Of a stretch of DNA of 64,000 bases, positions 8,975 through 17,466 are shown in pieces. The notes beneath the pieces were generated by a model. It was not told where the DNA came from, searched no databases, and worked only from the letters and a program-made list of their open reading frames with translations. Origin of the DNA: Anaerolineae bacterium. Its GTDB lineage: Bacteria > Chloroflexota > Anaerolineae > Promineifilales > Promineifilaceae. Numbering within the stretch: the first letter of the stretch is position 1; each line of letters starts with the position of its first letter. Location: the NCBI GenBank assembly GCA_023384415.1, contig JAHDWJ010000025.1:1-64000 (forward strand), given 5' to 3'. Made by a program: the position numbers and the translations under genes.

Positions 8975-9511
8975 CTAAGACGCTAAGACGGCCTCATCAA
9001 TGCCTGATAAAACGGCCTGAATAGCCTGAACGCATTGCTCTACATTCATCTGGCTGGTATCTACGGTGACATCATACGCCCCATGTTGATGAACTGGCTC
9101 AAACTGCATTCGGGCCAGCCCAGGGTGGCGATCCCCACGAGCTTCTTCCCGCCGCTCTAACTCCTCAAGCGGACAATGTACCCCTACGGTTATTAAATGA
9201 AACGGGGCGAACAGGGTCATACATTCTTCCCACCACTTGGGGGAGGGAACGACATGATCTAAGATGATGGTGTTGCCCGCGGCCGCGAGTGCAGCCACCG
9301 CCTGATGAAATCCAGAAATAAGCCGGGCTGCGGTCTGTTTACGCAGGGCGGGTTCGGCATTTTCCAGGAACCCTTCTGGGAGCATTTGGGCAAAGGTATC
9401 TACCTGTACGTGCATCGCCGGAATACCCATCATCTGTTGTAGGGCCTGAGCAATGGTGCTTTTGCCGGAACTGGATGTGCCATTAAGAAAAATGATTGTA
9501 CCTGTGGTCAT
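8975..9511 (-). CDS. Chloramphenicol phosphotransferase-like P-loop kinase (CPT family)
   Basis: The 178-residue protein has a Walker A motif, LNGTSSSGKSTIA, near its N-terminus, and a VQVDTFAQMLPEGF segment where CPT enzymes hold the catalytic Asp. ILDHVV and HCPLEELERREEARGDR supply the later Asp and the Arg-rich lid. The length matches CPT (about 178). The known family member phosphorylates chloramphenicol at the 3-OH; most relatives are uncharacterised small-molecule kinases, so resistance should not be assumed. ATG 9511 is chosen because AGGAG lies 7 bases upstream. The last codons run into an intergenic-type repeat (CGCTAAGACGCTAAGACG, 8973-8990), so the C-terminus may have been altered by that repeat. 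Confidence 0.8.
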   Translation of the reverse strand: MTTGTIIFLNGTSSSGKSTIAQALQQMMGIPAMHVQVDTFAQMLPEGFLENAEPALRKQTAARLISGFHQAVAALAAAGNTIILDHVVPSPKWWEECMTLFAPFHLITVGVHCPLEELERREEARGDRHPGLARMQFEPVHQHGAYDVTVDTSQMNVEQCVQAIQAVLSGIDEAVLAS

Positions 9512-9718
9512 GGTTGATCTCCTGAACAATTATGAAGGATGAAGGGTGAGGGATGAATTTCACCCCTGCCTGAATAGACGGCAGTATACAATCTGACCAG
9601 GGATCACTTGGGTATACTAAAGGATGATTTGGGGGTGTATTTTTAGGGGAAGGGGGTATGGCCATACGCCCCGGCAATATCAGGTTCTGCTCTGCGGCAA
9701 AAATTGATTGCCCCGATA

Positions 9719-9793
9719 TTAATAACCAATACACCAATACAGTAATACACTAATAACCAATGGCTCAATAAAAAACGCCAGACTCAAATCAGG
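9719..9793 (+). repeat. Dispersed intergenic repeat, copy B
   Basis: It contains AATAACCAATACA, a second AATAACCA, then AAAAAACGCCAGAC, the same succession as the inverted copy at 4427-4487. It overlaps the last codons of the LAL regulator. The wider gap 9512-9788 otherwise holds only a 12-bp palindrome (GTATGGCCATAC, near 9656) and no gene that I can support. Confidence 0.5.
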
Positions 9794-12437
9794 TCAATAA
9801 ACCAAGCTCGCGGCCGCGACGCACCGCCTCAGTCCGGTTGTTCACATCTAACTTCACCAGGATATTGCTGATATGTTTCTTAACTGTCGGTAGGGCAATA
9901 AACAGCCGGGCGGCAATTTGTTGGTTGGTGGCCCCAGTTGCCACCAACTGGAGCAGCTCAATTTCTCGTTCACTCAACGGATCAGGCAGGGCCAGCCGGG
10001 TTAAAATTTCGCCGCTGTAACGGGGACGGGGGGCGGGCGGGCGCATGAGGGAAAGCAGCCGGGTCAGGCCGGGCGGGAGAGAGGGCTGCCGTTCAGCCCA
10101 TTGTAACAAGGCCAGCATAGGCTCCCCTTCATCCAGAAAAGTACGGCTGTAAGCGGCCCCGCTTTCCAGGCTGCGGCGCAGGCAGGTCAACGCGGCCGCT
10201 TCATCCCCCACCGCTCGCCAGGCCAATGCCTGTAAACAATCTACCTTCACCAACAAACCGGTCCAACGGCGGGCCGTGGCTTCCTCATACAGCCGCTCCA
10301 GGAACGGGATCGCCAGCTCCGGCTGCCCCAGGGCCAGGTAGATACGGGCCAGCACCAGGAATTGGAGTTCGCGGAGAAAAGTGAGCCGCATGGCTGCATT
10401 CCCTTCATAAGCGGCCACCCACTGCCAGGCCGCATCCCGGTTCCCCTGGCGCAGATGAATCAAGGCACGGTAAGCAGCCACCAGTGCGGTACAGCCCAAA
10501 TCTTGTAACCGCAGCCGTTTGAGCCAATCATCAGCCTGGGCCAGAACCGTCAACGCGGCCGCACCATCCCCTTGTGCCTGCAACGCCTGAGCCAATGTGC
10601 CTGCCGCCGTCGCCAGCACAATTTGTTCAATTGAATTTTGCAGGTGAGACATCCCCTGGTGAAGCTGTTCTATCGCCGCCGGGAGATCGTTTTGCTCATA
10701 CAAAATTTCCCCCCACCCCACCTGGGCCAGCCCCAAAGCCACAAAGGGAGAGGGCTGCTGCTGCTCTGCCTGCTGAATCATTTGCTGATACGTTTGCGCG
10801 GCCGCAGCCAAATCACCCTGCCGTATTTGCAGCCAGGCCACCCCCTGCCGGGCCTCTAACAAATGGTGGGTAGTACCCAGCCCGGCTAACCGGGTCAACG
10901 TTTCGGCCACATCGGCTAATGCCCCCTGCTGCACATAAGCCAGGAGCAGGTTCAGGTACGCGGCCGCTCGCCCATTGATATGCTCCGGGGCAAACAAGGC
11001 CAGGGCTTGCCGGGCCGCCTCAATACAGCCAATGACATCTCCCCGAAAACGAGCCAGTGAAGCGCGAAGTTGGGCCAATTCCCCTTGCCAATCTGGGGGT
11101 AAGGTGGCTGAGGCCAGGGTTGTCTCATGGGTTTGCAACCAGTCAGCCGCGGCCGCGATTTGACCCGTCCCCCCCAAAATAATGGCCACCAGTAAGATGA
11201 GACGCGGCCGCTGCTGTTTTACGGCTGGCGGCAGCTGATCCAGCCACCCCCGTACCAGGAAAAACTCCCCTCTATCCAGATAAACACGGGCCTGAGCTTC
11301 AACAAGGGCGGCCGCGTTAGTCGCTTCTCCCGCCAGCAGCCAATGGCCTATCGCCTCATCCACCAGCCCGGCCTCCGCATACCAGCGGGCTGCCCGGTCG
11401 TGCAGTTCTGGCTGCTGCTCCAGGGGAAGCTGTGCCAGCAGTGCTTCCCGAAACAGGGCATGGTAACTAAACCATTCCTGGCGCTCATCGAGCGGCGTCA
11501 GGAAAAAATTGGCCTGTACCAATTGGCGCAGCCGGGTGGCACTATCCACCTGGCCGGTCACTGCCTGGCAGATCGGAGCTGACAACCGTTTCAAAATGGC
11601 CGTCTGACTCAGGAACTGCCGTTGGGCTGCTGTTTGCTGTTGCAACAGCTCCTCGGTGAAATATTCCAGGAGATAGGGGTGATCCCCGGTCATGGGTGGC
11701 CCAACTGTCAATGGTTCCACTTGCTGTTGTAAGGTCAACCCCGCTAATTTGAGGCCCGCTACCCATCCCTCGGTGCGATGGGCCAACGAGGTTAGCAGGG
11801 ATGTTGGCAGCGGCCGCGCCACTAGTTGGTGTAGAAAAGCGATCATCTCTGGCTCGGTAAAGCGCAAATCGGGCGGCCGCAGCTCCGTTAATTCGCCGCG
11901 TGCCCGGCGGCGAGGCAGCCCCAGGGGTGGGTCGGTGCGGGTGGTGAGGATGAGGTGCAAACCGGGGGGCAAATAATCCAGCCAGAAGTTGAGGGCGTCA
12001 TGGATGGCTGGGTGGGTGATCAGGTGATAATCATCCAGAACCAGGATGAGAGACCCATCGGCCAGGGGAAGAAGATCATTACTAAGCAGGGTGATCACTG
12101 TCTCTAAGGGGGGTGGTTGTAAAGAGAGCAGGGGCAAAGCGGCCGCGCCCACCTGGGGCAGCCTCGTCTGGATGGCAGCCATGAGGTATTGCCAGAACCG
12201 AACTGGCTCATCATCTTGTTCGGTAAGGGATAACCAGGCGATGTGAGGGGTATCTGGCCCCAACCCCAAGACGAAATCAGCTGCCAGAGAAGTTTTGCCA
12301 TACCCTGGGGGGGCGGAGATAAGGGTGAGTTTGCCGGCCGCGGCCGCCGTTAATTTTTGGCGCAAATGGAGACGGGGAATAAAGGGGGGGCGCGGCCGCG
12401 GGATGGTGAGTCGAGTTTGCAAAAGTGGGGGCAACAT
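9789..12437 (-). CDS. LAL / MalT-type LuxR-family transcriptional regulator
   Basis: This 882-residue signal-transduction ATPase ends in a DNA-binding domain. Near the N-terminus are RPRPPFIPRLHLRQKL and the P-loop SAPPGYGKTSLAADF (about 42-55); a Walker B LILVLDDYH follows at about 150. A long TPR-like helical region rich in Ala and Leu spans about 350-800. The C-terminal LuxR helix-turn-helix (about 815-880) shows LSEREIELLQLVATGATNQQ, IAARLFIALPTVKKHISNIL and KLDVNNRTEAV. The arrangement matches MalT and LAL regulators, which bind an inducer through the TPR region. The target is not evident, since no inducible cluster is adjacent. It holds 13 GCGGCCGC octamers, the highest density in the window. 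The start at ATG 12437 fits the family N-terminus. Confidence 0.9.
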   Translation of the reverse strand: MLPPLLQTRLTIPRPRPPFIPRLHLRQKLTAAAAGKLTLISAPPGYGKTSLAADFVLGLGPDTPHIAWLSLTEQDDEPVRFWQYLMAAIQTRLPQVGAAALPLLSLQPPPLETVITLLSNDLLPLADGSLILVLDDYHLITHPAIHDALNFWLDYLPPGLHLILTTRTDPPLGLPRRRARGELTELRPPDLRFTEPEMIAFLHQLVARPLPTSLLTSLAHRTEGWVAGLKLAGLTLQQQVEPLTVGPPMTGDHPYLLEYFTEELLQQQTAAQRQFLSQTAILKRLSAPICQAVTGQVDSATRLRQLVQANFFLTPLDERQEWFSYHALFREALLAQLPLEQQPELHDRAARWYAEAGLVDEAIGHWLLAGEATNAAALVEAQARVYLDRGEFFLVRGWLDQLPPAVKQQRPRLILLVAIILGGTGQIAAAADWLQTHETTLASATLPPDWQGELAQLRASLARFRGDVIGCIEAARQALALFAPEHINGRAAAYLNLLLAYVQQGALADVAETLTRLAGLGTTHHLLEARQGVAWLQIRQGDLAAAAQTYQQMIQQAEQQQPSPFVALGLAQVGWGEILYEQNDLPAAIEQLHQGMSHLQNSIEQIVLATAAGTLAQALQAQGDGAAALTVLAQADDWLKRLRLQDLGCTALVAAYRALIHLRQGNRDAAWQWVAAYEGNAAMRLTFLRELQFLVLARIYLALGQPELAIPFLERLYEEATARRWTGLLVKVDCLQALAWRAVGDEAAALTCLRRSLESGAAYSRTFLDEGEPMLALLQWAERQPSLPPGLTRLLSLMRPPAPRPRYSGEILTRLALPDPLSEREIELLQLVATGATNQQIAARLFIALPTVKKHISNILVKLDVNNRTEAVRRGRELGLLT

Positions 12438-12464
12438 CCCTTGAATGATAACCGGTTTGCCCTG

Positions 12465-12479
12465 AGAAGTTCAACTTCT
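12465..12479. repeat. Palindrome AGAAGTTCAACTTCT
   Basis: This 15-bp palindrome (mismatch only at the centre) lies just upstream of the LAL gene. Its half-site recurs as an inverted repeat at the end of mnmA, 22614-22647, so it belongs to a dispersed intergenic repeat family. It might instead be an operator for the LAL gene. Confidence 0.5.
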
Positions 12480-12512
12480 ACCAGTTGGTAAAAAAACTGT
12501 TACGGCGAATGA

Positions 12513-13175
12513 TTACGATGTAGATGTATATTCAGATTCGGTTTTACGCAAGCCGTATTCCATCACATATAACAATTTGTCAATTTTTTCCTGCGTCTTG
12601 GCGGAACGCACCCATTTCATAATATCTTTCTGTTTCATACCTTCATTAAGGAAATAACTACTAATCGCATTATTCCATGTCTCCATGATCATGATGGCCA
12701 GATCCACATCAATACTGGGGTCAATCTCGCCCCGTTCGATAGCTTGCTGGATCATTGCCATCAACCCGCGAGTAGACTGCTGGCGGTATGTTTCAAAATC
12801 CTTGCCATAAAACATGCCTTCGGTAAGCAAAACACGGCTGATGGCCTGCACCAGACGCGGGTTCGTGGAGTTGAATTCCATACCCGTCTTTATCATCCAA
12901 CGATAATATTGAAACGTATCCATGTTTGTACCTGGTGGACGTTTATCTTTGAAGAATGCTGTCTTTTCCTGCGCCAACAAATCAATCAGAAATCTAAAAA
13001 CATCTAATTTGTCTTCGAAATATTGGTAGAAGCTCCCCTTAGCGATTCCACTGTTGGCCACAATCCGGTTGATAGACGCAGCTTCAAATCCGTATTCGGC
13101 AAATTCATCTATCGCCGTATTGACAATAATCGTACGTTTTTCGTCGGCAAGATTAAAGAAGGTTTGTTTGGGCAT
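12513..13175 (-). CDS. TetR/AcrR-family transcriptional repressor
   Basis: The 220-residue protein has the TetR N-terminal DNA-binding domain: IVNTAIDEFAEYGFEAASIN, then RIVANSGIAKGSFYQYFEDK at about residues 15-60. The rest is an all-helical ligand-binding domain whose ligand cannot be predicted. AGGTGA precedes the ATG at 13175 by about 5 bases. A promoter and an inverted repeat lie directly upstream (13214-13274), suggesting autoregulation. No exporter or enzyme gene is adjacent; the next gene upstream (13567) is a lipoprotein on the other strand. The gene is less GC-rich than its neighbours and lacks GCGGCCGC, which may mark it as a later arrival. Members with this architecture usually repress efflux or lipid genes. 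Confidence 0.88.
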   Translation of the reverse strand: MPKQTFFNLADEKRTIIVNTAIDEFAEYGFEAASINRIVANSGIAKGSFYQYFEDKLDVFRFLIDLLAQEKTAFFKDKRPPGTNMDTFQYYRWMIKTGMEFNSTNPRLVQAISRVLLTEGMFYGKDFETYRQQSTRGLMAMIQQAIERGEIDPSIDVDLAIMIMETWNNAISSYFLNEGMKQKDIMKWVRSAKTQEKIDKLLYVMEYGLRKTESEYTSTS

Positions 13176-13213
13176 AAAATCACCTTTGCTTCTTGATCCA
13201 CGTCCTGACAGTA

Positions 13214-13274
13214 TATGACTTATGGGTCACATGACTGTCAAGTCATATTGTATGACGGTTTCACTACCTGTCAA
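13214..13274 (-). promoter_or_regulatory. tetR promoter with overlapping operator-like inverted repeat
   Basis: On the minus strand TTGACA (13274-13269) and TACAAT (13252-13247) are separated by 16 bp, a near-consensus sigma-70 promoter. An inverted repeat TATGACTT/AAGTCATA (13214-13221 and 13240-13247) covers the end of the -10 box and the expected start point, where a repressor would block transcription. TATGAC also recurs at 13251-13256. A second TTGACA (13239-13234) lies inside the repeat. Confidence 0.6.
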
Positions 13275-13566
13275 GAGATTAGCCTGGCCCACGATAATGA
13301 TAGCTGCCTGATTGTCAGGGGCCGACGCCTGGCCCAGCGTACCTGCGACACACGAAAACGTAAAGCCGTTAAAAGCCATGTTCTGCCAAAATAAACGCCG
13401 GATGGGGATCGCTGCGGGATCGGGCAAACTTTATGCTACCAATAAGACATGAGGGCACTATAAGAACTTTTTTCAAAGGGTACCGCACCAACTGCCGCCG
13501 ACCACCACAGATGAAATTTTGTAGGGCGATTTGGCAAATCGCCCTACCTTAGCGAAGGAGTCAAGC
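13275..13566. other. Intergenic region without a supported gene
   Basis: About 290 bp between the divergent tetR and lipoprotein genes. A 66-codon frame is present on the minus strand, but it has no ribosome binding site and no recognisable product. It should contain the promoter of the lipoprotein gene, which I could not place with confidence. Confidence 0.5.
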
Positions 13567-15693
13567 ATGACCTCTTATCAATCAACCAGCTCATATAACC
13601 AATTCCCCTTACTGCTTTGCTGCTTAATGGGGCTGCTCTGGCTGGGGTTGGGGCTGGCTTGTGGGAGTTCCGGGGGCAGCGGGGCCTGGCAGCCCGCCTC
13701 ACACACCGCCCCTGGGTTTGATTTAGCTGCTCAGCCTGCGCTGTTTATCCGCGTATTGGACAACTGGCAGCCGTTGATCATGGTTGATCTGGCCACCAGC
13801 ACAGAAACCCGCCTGCCCCGAGAGCTTGTTTATGATCCCACGCTCCTGTTGGCAAATGAATATCAAGTAGTGGGTAATACCCTGACCAATGCCCAGGGAC
13901 AACTTTTGGCGGCGGATGATGCTCTGCGCTCTCCTAATGGCCTCTGGCTGGCCGAACAGCGGCAAGGTTCACTGCTGCTGCGCCGGGCGGATCATGCTGG
14001 CATGTTGACTCTCTCAACTCGTGGGGAGTCGTTTTTCCCAACCTGGTCGCCGGATGGTCAATGGTTGGCGTATGGGGATAGCCAGGGGGTTTGGTTGGTT
14101 TCACTGGCTGATTTGACGGTGCGGCCGCTTACCCCCAACCGCTACCACCCTTTAGCCTGGTCACAAGACAACCGGCAGCTTCTCCTACGCTATGAGGATA
14201 AGCTGATCATTTTCAACCTGGAAACCCAGGCCGAGCGGGTTATAGCCGGGGTGGATGGTGGTCAACTGTTAGGGATGCCGGTCTGGTCACCAGATGGGCG
14301 GGTTATCTACACCCGTTATGGGAACCAGGGACAATTGACCATCCAGGCGGCCGCTAACCAGCCTGATGAGGTGATGGCTCGTTTGATCGCCATCCAGACC
14401 GACGGCGGCCACAACCCGCTCCGCTATTTGTTGCCCGGCAGCCAAGACCAGGGGATCGCCGCTTTTCTCCTTTCTCCAGATGGAACTATCATCGTGGCCC
14501 GCCATTTCATCTGCGGCCTCAGACCAAGCGGCCTCATTCCGTTCATCCGTACCCGGCAATGTACGGGCAGCCTGATCGCTGTTGAGGCCAGCACCGGCCA
14601 TTACGTCACCCTGCCTTTGAGCTATCTCTCCGGGGAGATGGCCTGGGCGCGGCCGCAGCCAGCCGCCAATCTGGCCGCCCTGCCTATCCCCCCCGAAGCG
14701 GTGACTTTTGCCACTCCCCCGCCTGCAACCCCGCCAGCAACCATTCCCCCACCCTCGGCACCAACCTCTACCCCCCTGCCAGATGGGTTTGATCGGAGCC
14801 GCCCGTTTGCTTTTGGCACAACCGCCACTACTACCAAATGGGAGTTCACCGTTCTGGAGATGCTGCGGGATGCGGCCGCTATGGAGTATATTCTGGCTAA
14901 CAACCCGCTTACCCCCCCACCTGATCCAGGCCAAACCTACGTTCTCGTCTCCGTCATTATCACCCCAACCGCCACCCAGGAGAGCCAAACGCTCAACCAT
15001 TTTCATTTTGGCCTGACCGGTGCCCAAAACATCCTTTATCGCCGGGCGGCCTTGACCCTGAGCGGCGGCCCGCCACAGTTGAATCAGGAAATCGCCGCCG
15101 GGCAGAGCCTCACCCTCTGGCTGCCCTTCCAAATTGCCGCTGGCGAAACCGATCTGCTGCTAACTCTGGTAGATGATCCTCTGGGGCAGCCGGCCTTTCT
15201 GGCTTTAGAGCCTGGGGTGGCTATCAACCATCCGCCGGGGCTGCCGATGGCGAATGAGATCGGGCTAACGCCAGACGCGGCCGCGAACCCCGGCGAATGG
15301 GCAATCACCCAGGAATGGGGGATCACCGTCCTGGAAGCACTCAGGGATGAAGCAGCCTGGGAGCGCATCCTGGCGGCTAATCAGTTCAATAAACCCCCCG
15401 CCGAAGGGTCACATTATTGGCTGGTACGGGTTGGTTTCCAATACGTAGGCACGGCCCCAGGGCCCCATCGGGTGTTTGATTCCCATTTCCGGGCTGCTGA
15501 CAGCGGCGGCCGCCTGCTGCCCCAGGTCATCATCGTCACCCCAGAGCCAACGGTCGCGGCCGCGCTCTTTCCCGGCGGCCGCCATGAAGGGTGGGTTGTC
15601 CTGACAGCCCCCCTCCGCGCCGAACCTCTGCTCCATTTTAAGGTAGGCAATGGGGAAGCCCGGTATTTGCGCCTGGTAAACAGTGGGCAGTAA
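13567..15693 (+). CDS. Secreted lipoprotein: TolB-like beta-propeller plus two DUF4352-like domains
   Basis: The N-terminus is a lipoprotein signal with hydrophobic segment LLCCLMGLLWLGLGLAC; the Cys near residue 34 would be lipidated. Residues about 50-370 hold PD40/WD40-like propeller blades (FFPTWSPDGQWLAYG, MPVWSPDGRVIYTRYG). A Pro/Thr-rich linker with many TPPPA-like repeats follows, then two similar beta-sandwich domains (YVLVSVIITP near 460, YWLVRVGFQYVG near 615), each preceded by WEFTVLEMLRDAAAMEYIL or its counterpart. They resemble DUF4352-type domains and are tandem copies of each other. I chose ATG 13567 because GAAGGAG sits 6 bases before it; the upstream ATG at 13531 is in an intergenic-type repeat. 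It was probably an extracytoplasmic binding or sensing protein; substrate unknown. Confidence 0.8.
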   Translation: MTSYQSTSSYNQFPLLLCCLMGLLWLGLGLACGSSGGSGAWQPASHTAPGFDLAAQPALFIRVLDNWQPLIMVDLATSTETRLPRELVYDPTLLLANEYQVVGNTLTNAQGQLLAADDALRSPNGLWLAEQRQGSLLLRRADHAGMLTLSTRGESFFPTWSPDGQWLAYGDSQGVWLVSLADLTVRPLTPNRYHPLAWSQDNRQLLLRYEDKLIIFNLETQAERVIAGVDGGQLLGMPVWSPDGRVIYTRYGNQGQLTIQAAANQPDEVMARLIAIQTDGGHNPLRYLLPGSQDQGIAAFLLSPDGTIIVARHFICGLRPSGLIPFIRTRQCTGSLIAVEASTGHYVTLPLSYLSGEMAWARPQPAANLAALPIPPEAVTFATPPPATPPATIPPPSAPTSTPLPDGFDRSRPFAFGTTATTTKWEFTVLEMLRDAAAMEYILANNPLTPPPDPGQTYVLVSVIITPTATQESQTLNHFHFGLTGAQNILYRRAALTLSGGPPQLNQEIAAGQSLTLWLPFQIAAGETDLLLTLVDDPLGQPAFLALEPGVAINHPPGLPMANEIGLTPDAAANPGEWAITQEWGITVLEALRDEAAWERILAANQFNKPPAEGSHYWLVRVGFQYVGTAPGPHRVFDSHFRAADSGGRLLPQVIIVTPEPTVAAALFPGGRHEGWVVLTAPLRAEPLLHFKVGNGEARYLRLVNSGQ

Positions 15694-15835
15694 GTTGTGG
15701 CTATATACCCCCCCTGCCTACCGACGGCTTAACCAACCACCTCCTGCAATAATGGCTCACCAATTTACACACCCTGGCCCAGACATCTGAGAGATAGACC
15801 AGTACTGAAATATTCCCCTTTTTAGAAAGCCCATG

Positions 15836-16966
15836 TCACGGATGCCCCAAAATGGGTAGGTAAAACCGCTCTGGCAGCGGCCGCGCCCCGTAAATAATAC
15901 TCTGCCCGGTGGCAGCATATCCTCCATCTATCCAAACAGCAGTCCCTTGATATAACCCAATTTGCCGTCTAAGATCGTGTTGCGGGGGCTGTTGAAACAG
16001 TACATAAGTTTGCTGGGAATCCAGGTGATACATGTGGAGAGAGCGAGGCGTACCATAATCAATATACAAAAGCAACCCTTCGTGAATGACTCCACCCCCC
16101 TGGTGAGCAGGTCCAGTGATGAAGGCTATTTCTTGCCGGTTGATCAAATCATACCCATAAATATCACTATCCCCATTACGCCAATCACTCCACACGACAT
16201 ATTGGTCATCCAGGCTGACCCAGGTATGTTGAGCCACGGTAACGGGGAGGGTGATCTGCTCACTGCTGCTCAGATTATACAGCCGGATAAAACTCTCTCC
16301 CGTACTCAGATTACGCCGGTACCAGGCCAGCCAATCTTCATAAAGCTCTGGATGCCAATCTACTACCGAGGGTGGGGGCTGAGTCAGAGTGATTACGGTC
16401 TGGCTTTGTAAATCAAAGAGGAACAAATCGGAACGAGTCATCTCCCAATTATGCTGCTGCCAGACAATGATATCTCCATAGATGGTTGTTTCAGCCGCAT
16501 ATTTCTGTTCCGGGGGAACCCCTGGAGCAGGGGGTAAAATGATCAATTCTCGGGTATTTACGTTTAAGGCATGAATCTGATATGGGGCGTAAAATTCACA
16601 GGCGAAAACTCCAACCAACCATTCCCCATGCAAGGCTAAATCCCCAAAGTTCGTCCCTATCAGATTGCAAGGAAACTCAGTACTTAAATCTTGCAGCCCC
16701 CCAGTTTCCAGGTTTTTCAACATAACTGTCGTAGGCTGGGGCCAACCAGTCCTATCATGCCAGGCTACTAAAGGCCAATGAATGACTACTTCATAAGCGG
16801 CACGGGTCTGATGGATGGAGAAATTAATCCAGGGGTTGGGGTTGCCCTGTGAGGTTAACAATTGTCCCAAACTGAGGATAAGCAGGGTAGTCAGCAATAG
16901 GCTCAAGCCGATGATGATATGTCGCCGCCAATAACCATAGGTTAAAGATATTATTGATTTGTTCAT
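15836..16966 (-). CDS. Membrane-anchored TolB-like beta-propeller protein, copy 2 of a tandem pair
   Basis: The 376-residue protein has one N-terminal membrane anchor (HIIIGLSLLLTTLLILSLGQ, about 16-35) and an extracytoplasmic six- or seven-bladed propeller with TolB-like blades (IYGDIIVWQQHNW, YEDWLAWYRRN, YVVWSDWRNGDSDIYGYDLI). It ends in RFYLPILGHP. It is clearly paralogous to 17467-18594 across its entire length, including the same anchor position and terminal motif. A GGAG 5 bases before the ATG supports the start. Propellers of this type occur in Chloroflexota surface proteins; enzymatic activity is not evident. It follows the truncated glycosidase-like copy (16982-17356), mirroring the intact pair upstream. 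Confidence 0.8.
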   Translation of the reverse strand: MNKSIISLTYGYWRRHIIIGLSLLLTTLLILSLGQLLTSQGNPNPWINFSIHQTRAAYEVVIHWPLVAWHDRTGWPQPTTVMLKNLETGGLQDLSTEFPCNLIGTNFGDLALHGEWLVGVFACEFYAPYQIHALNVNTRELIILPPAPGVPPEQKYAAETTIYGDIIVWQQHNWEMTRSDLFLFDLQSQTVITLTQPPPSVVDWHPELYEDWLAWYRRNLSTGESFIRLYNLSSSEQITLPVTVAQHTWVSLDDQYVVWSDWRNGDSDIYGYDLINRQEIAFITGPAHQGGGVIHEGLLLYIDYGTPRSLHMYHLDSQQTYVLFQQPPQHDLRRQIGLYQGTAVWIDGGYAATGQSIIYGARPLPERFYLPILGHP

Positions 16967-16981
16967 CTCTACTCCCCTCTA

Positions 16982-17356
16982 TTATCGGCCCAGATGGCGA
17001 TATGTTTCTCCGGCTGTGGTCAAAGTATTAAATCCTGGGGCGAAGAGGGGTATGGTGTTTTCTGCCGGATGGACACAATAAGCCAGCGGCCCCTCTGGTG
17101 CGGCTTCATCGCTGTCGTTTGCCCCAGGAGTGGGGGTCAATGGTGTGGGAATAGGTGTTGGGCGCCAGTCTACCCAGTATGCGTATCGGTCAACGTAGGC
17201 ACGGGTCTCAAAGGCATGGCCGGTATATTCAAGAGCATCAGACATAATACTGGGGTTAAGGAAATAGCGGATGTAGTTTGGGGTTTGGCAAAGGGTGTGT
17301 TCCATTTCGGTTGCAAGAAGAGGAGTGAGCATCCCCAGATGCGAACGGGTTGGCAT
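16982..17356 (-). pseudogene. Truncated duplicate of the glycosidase-like gene (C-terminal part only)
   Basis: From about 17263 to 16982 the frame encodes DALEYTGHAFETRAYVDRY, AYWVDWRPTP, a Thr/Pro linker, PGANDSDE and a closing TAGETYRHLGR. These match the end of the gene at 18606-19712 (DDLEYTVNAFETRTYVDRY to TQAGEIYRYLGR). The catalytic part is missing. The first 30 codons instead come from a palindromic element (17289-17401). It is a 5'-truncated leftover of a tandem duplication and lacks both catalytic Glu residues, a signal peptide and a ribosome binding site. Confidence 0.8.
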
Positions 17357-17401
17357 CTGGGGATGCCTTACTCCTCTAACTCATTTGAAACACACCCTTT
17401 G
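17289..17401. repeat. 113-bp nested palindromic element
   Basis: Outer arms CAAAGGGTGTGTT (17289-17301) and AACACACCCTTTG (17389-17401) are perfect inverted repeats. An inner pair, 17319-17342 and 17353-17377, forms a second stem of about 23 bp with one bulge and a 10-base loop. It sits precisely where the truncated glycosidase-like copy loses homology. It looks like a small MITE or REP-like element. I found no second copy in this window. Confidence 0.7.
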
Positions 17402-17406
17402 GCAAA

Positions 17407-17437
17407 GAAGGTGGGCTTTTGCGAAAAGCCCGCCTTC
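17407..17437 (-). terminator. Hairpin, likely terminator of the propeller gene
   Basis: On the minus strand GAAGGCGGGCTTTT, a 3-base loop and AAAAGCCCACCTTC form a 14-bp stem (one G-T pair) followed by TTTG. It lies 30 bases after the stop of the propeller gene at 17467. Confidence 0.55.
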
Positions 17438-17466
17438 TCTAAAGACAGTAAGCACTTACATAGCCT

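Noticed and set aside
8975..9511. Chloramphenicol resistance gene
   Set aside because: The family resemblance is good, but most CPT-like kinases are not resistance enzymes and there is no resistance context.
13227..13427. 66-codon minus-strand gene upstream of tetR
   Set aside because: It overlaps the tetR promoter and operator, and it has no ribosome binding site and no recognisable product.
14287..15132. 281-codon open frame antisense to the lipoprotein gene
   Set aside because: It has Gly/Arg/Trp-rich shadow composition and no ribosome binding site, and the opposite strand encodes a clear lipoprotein with propeller blades.
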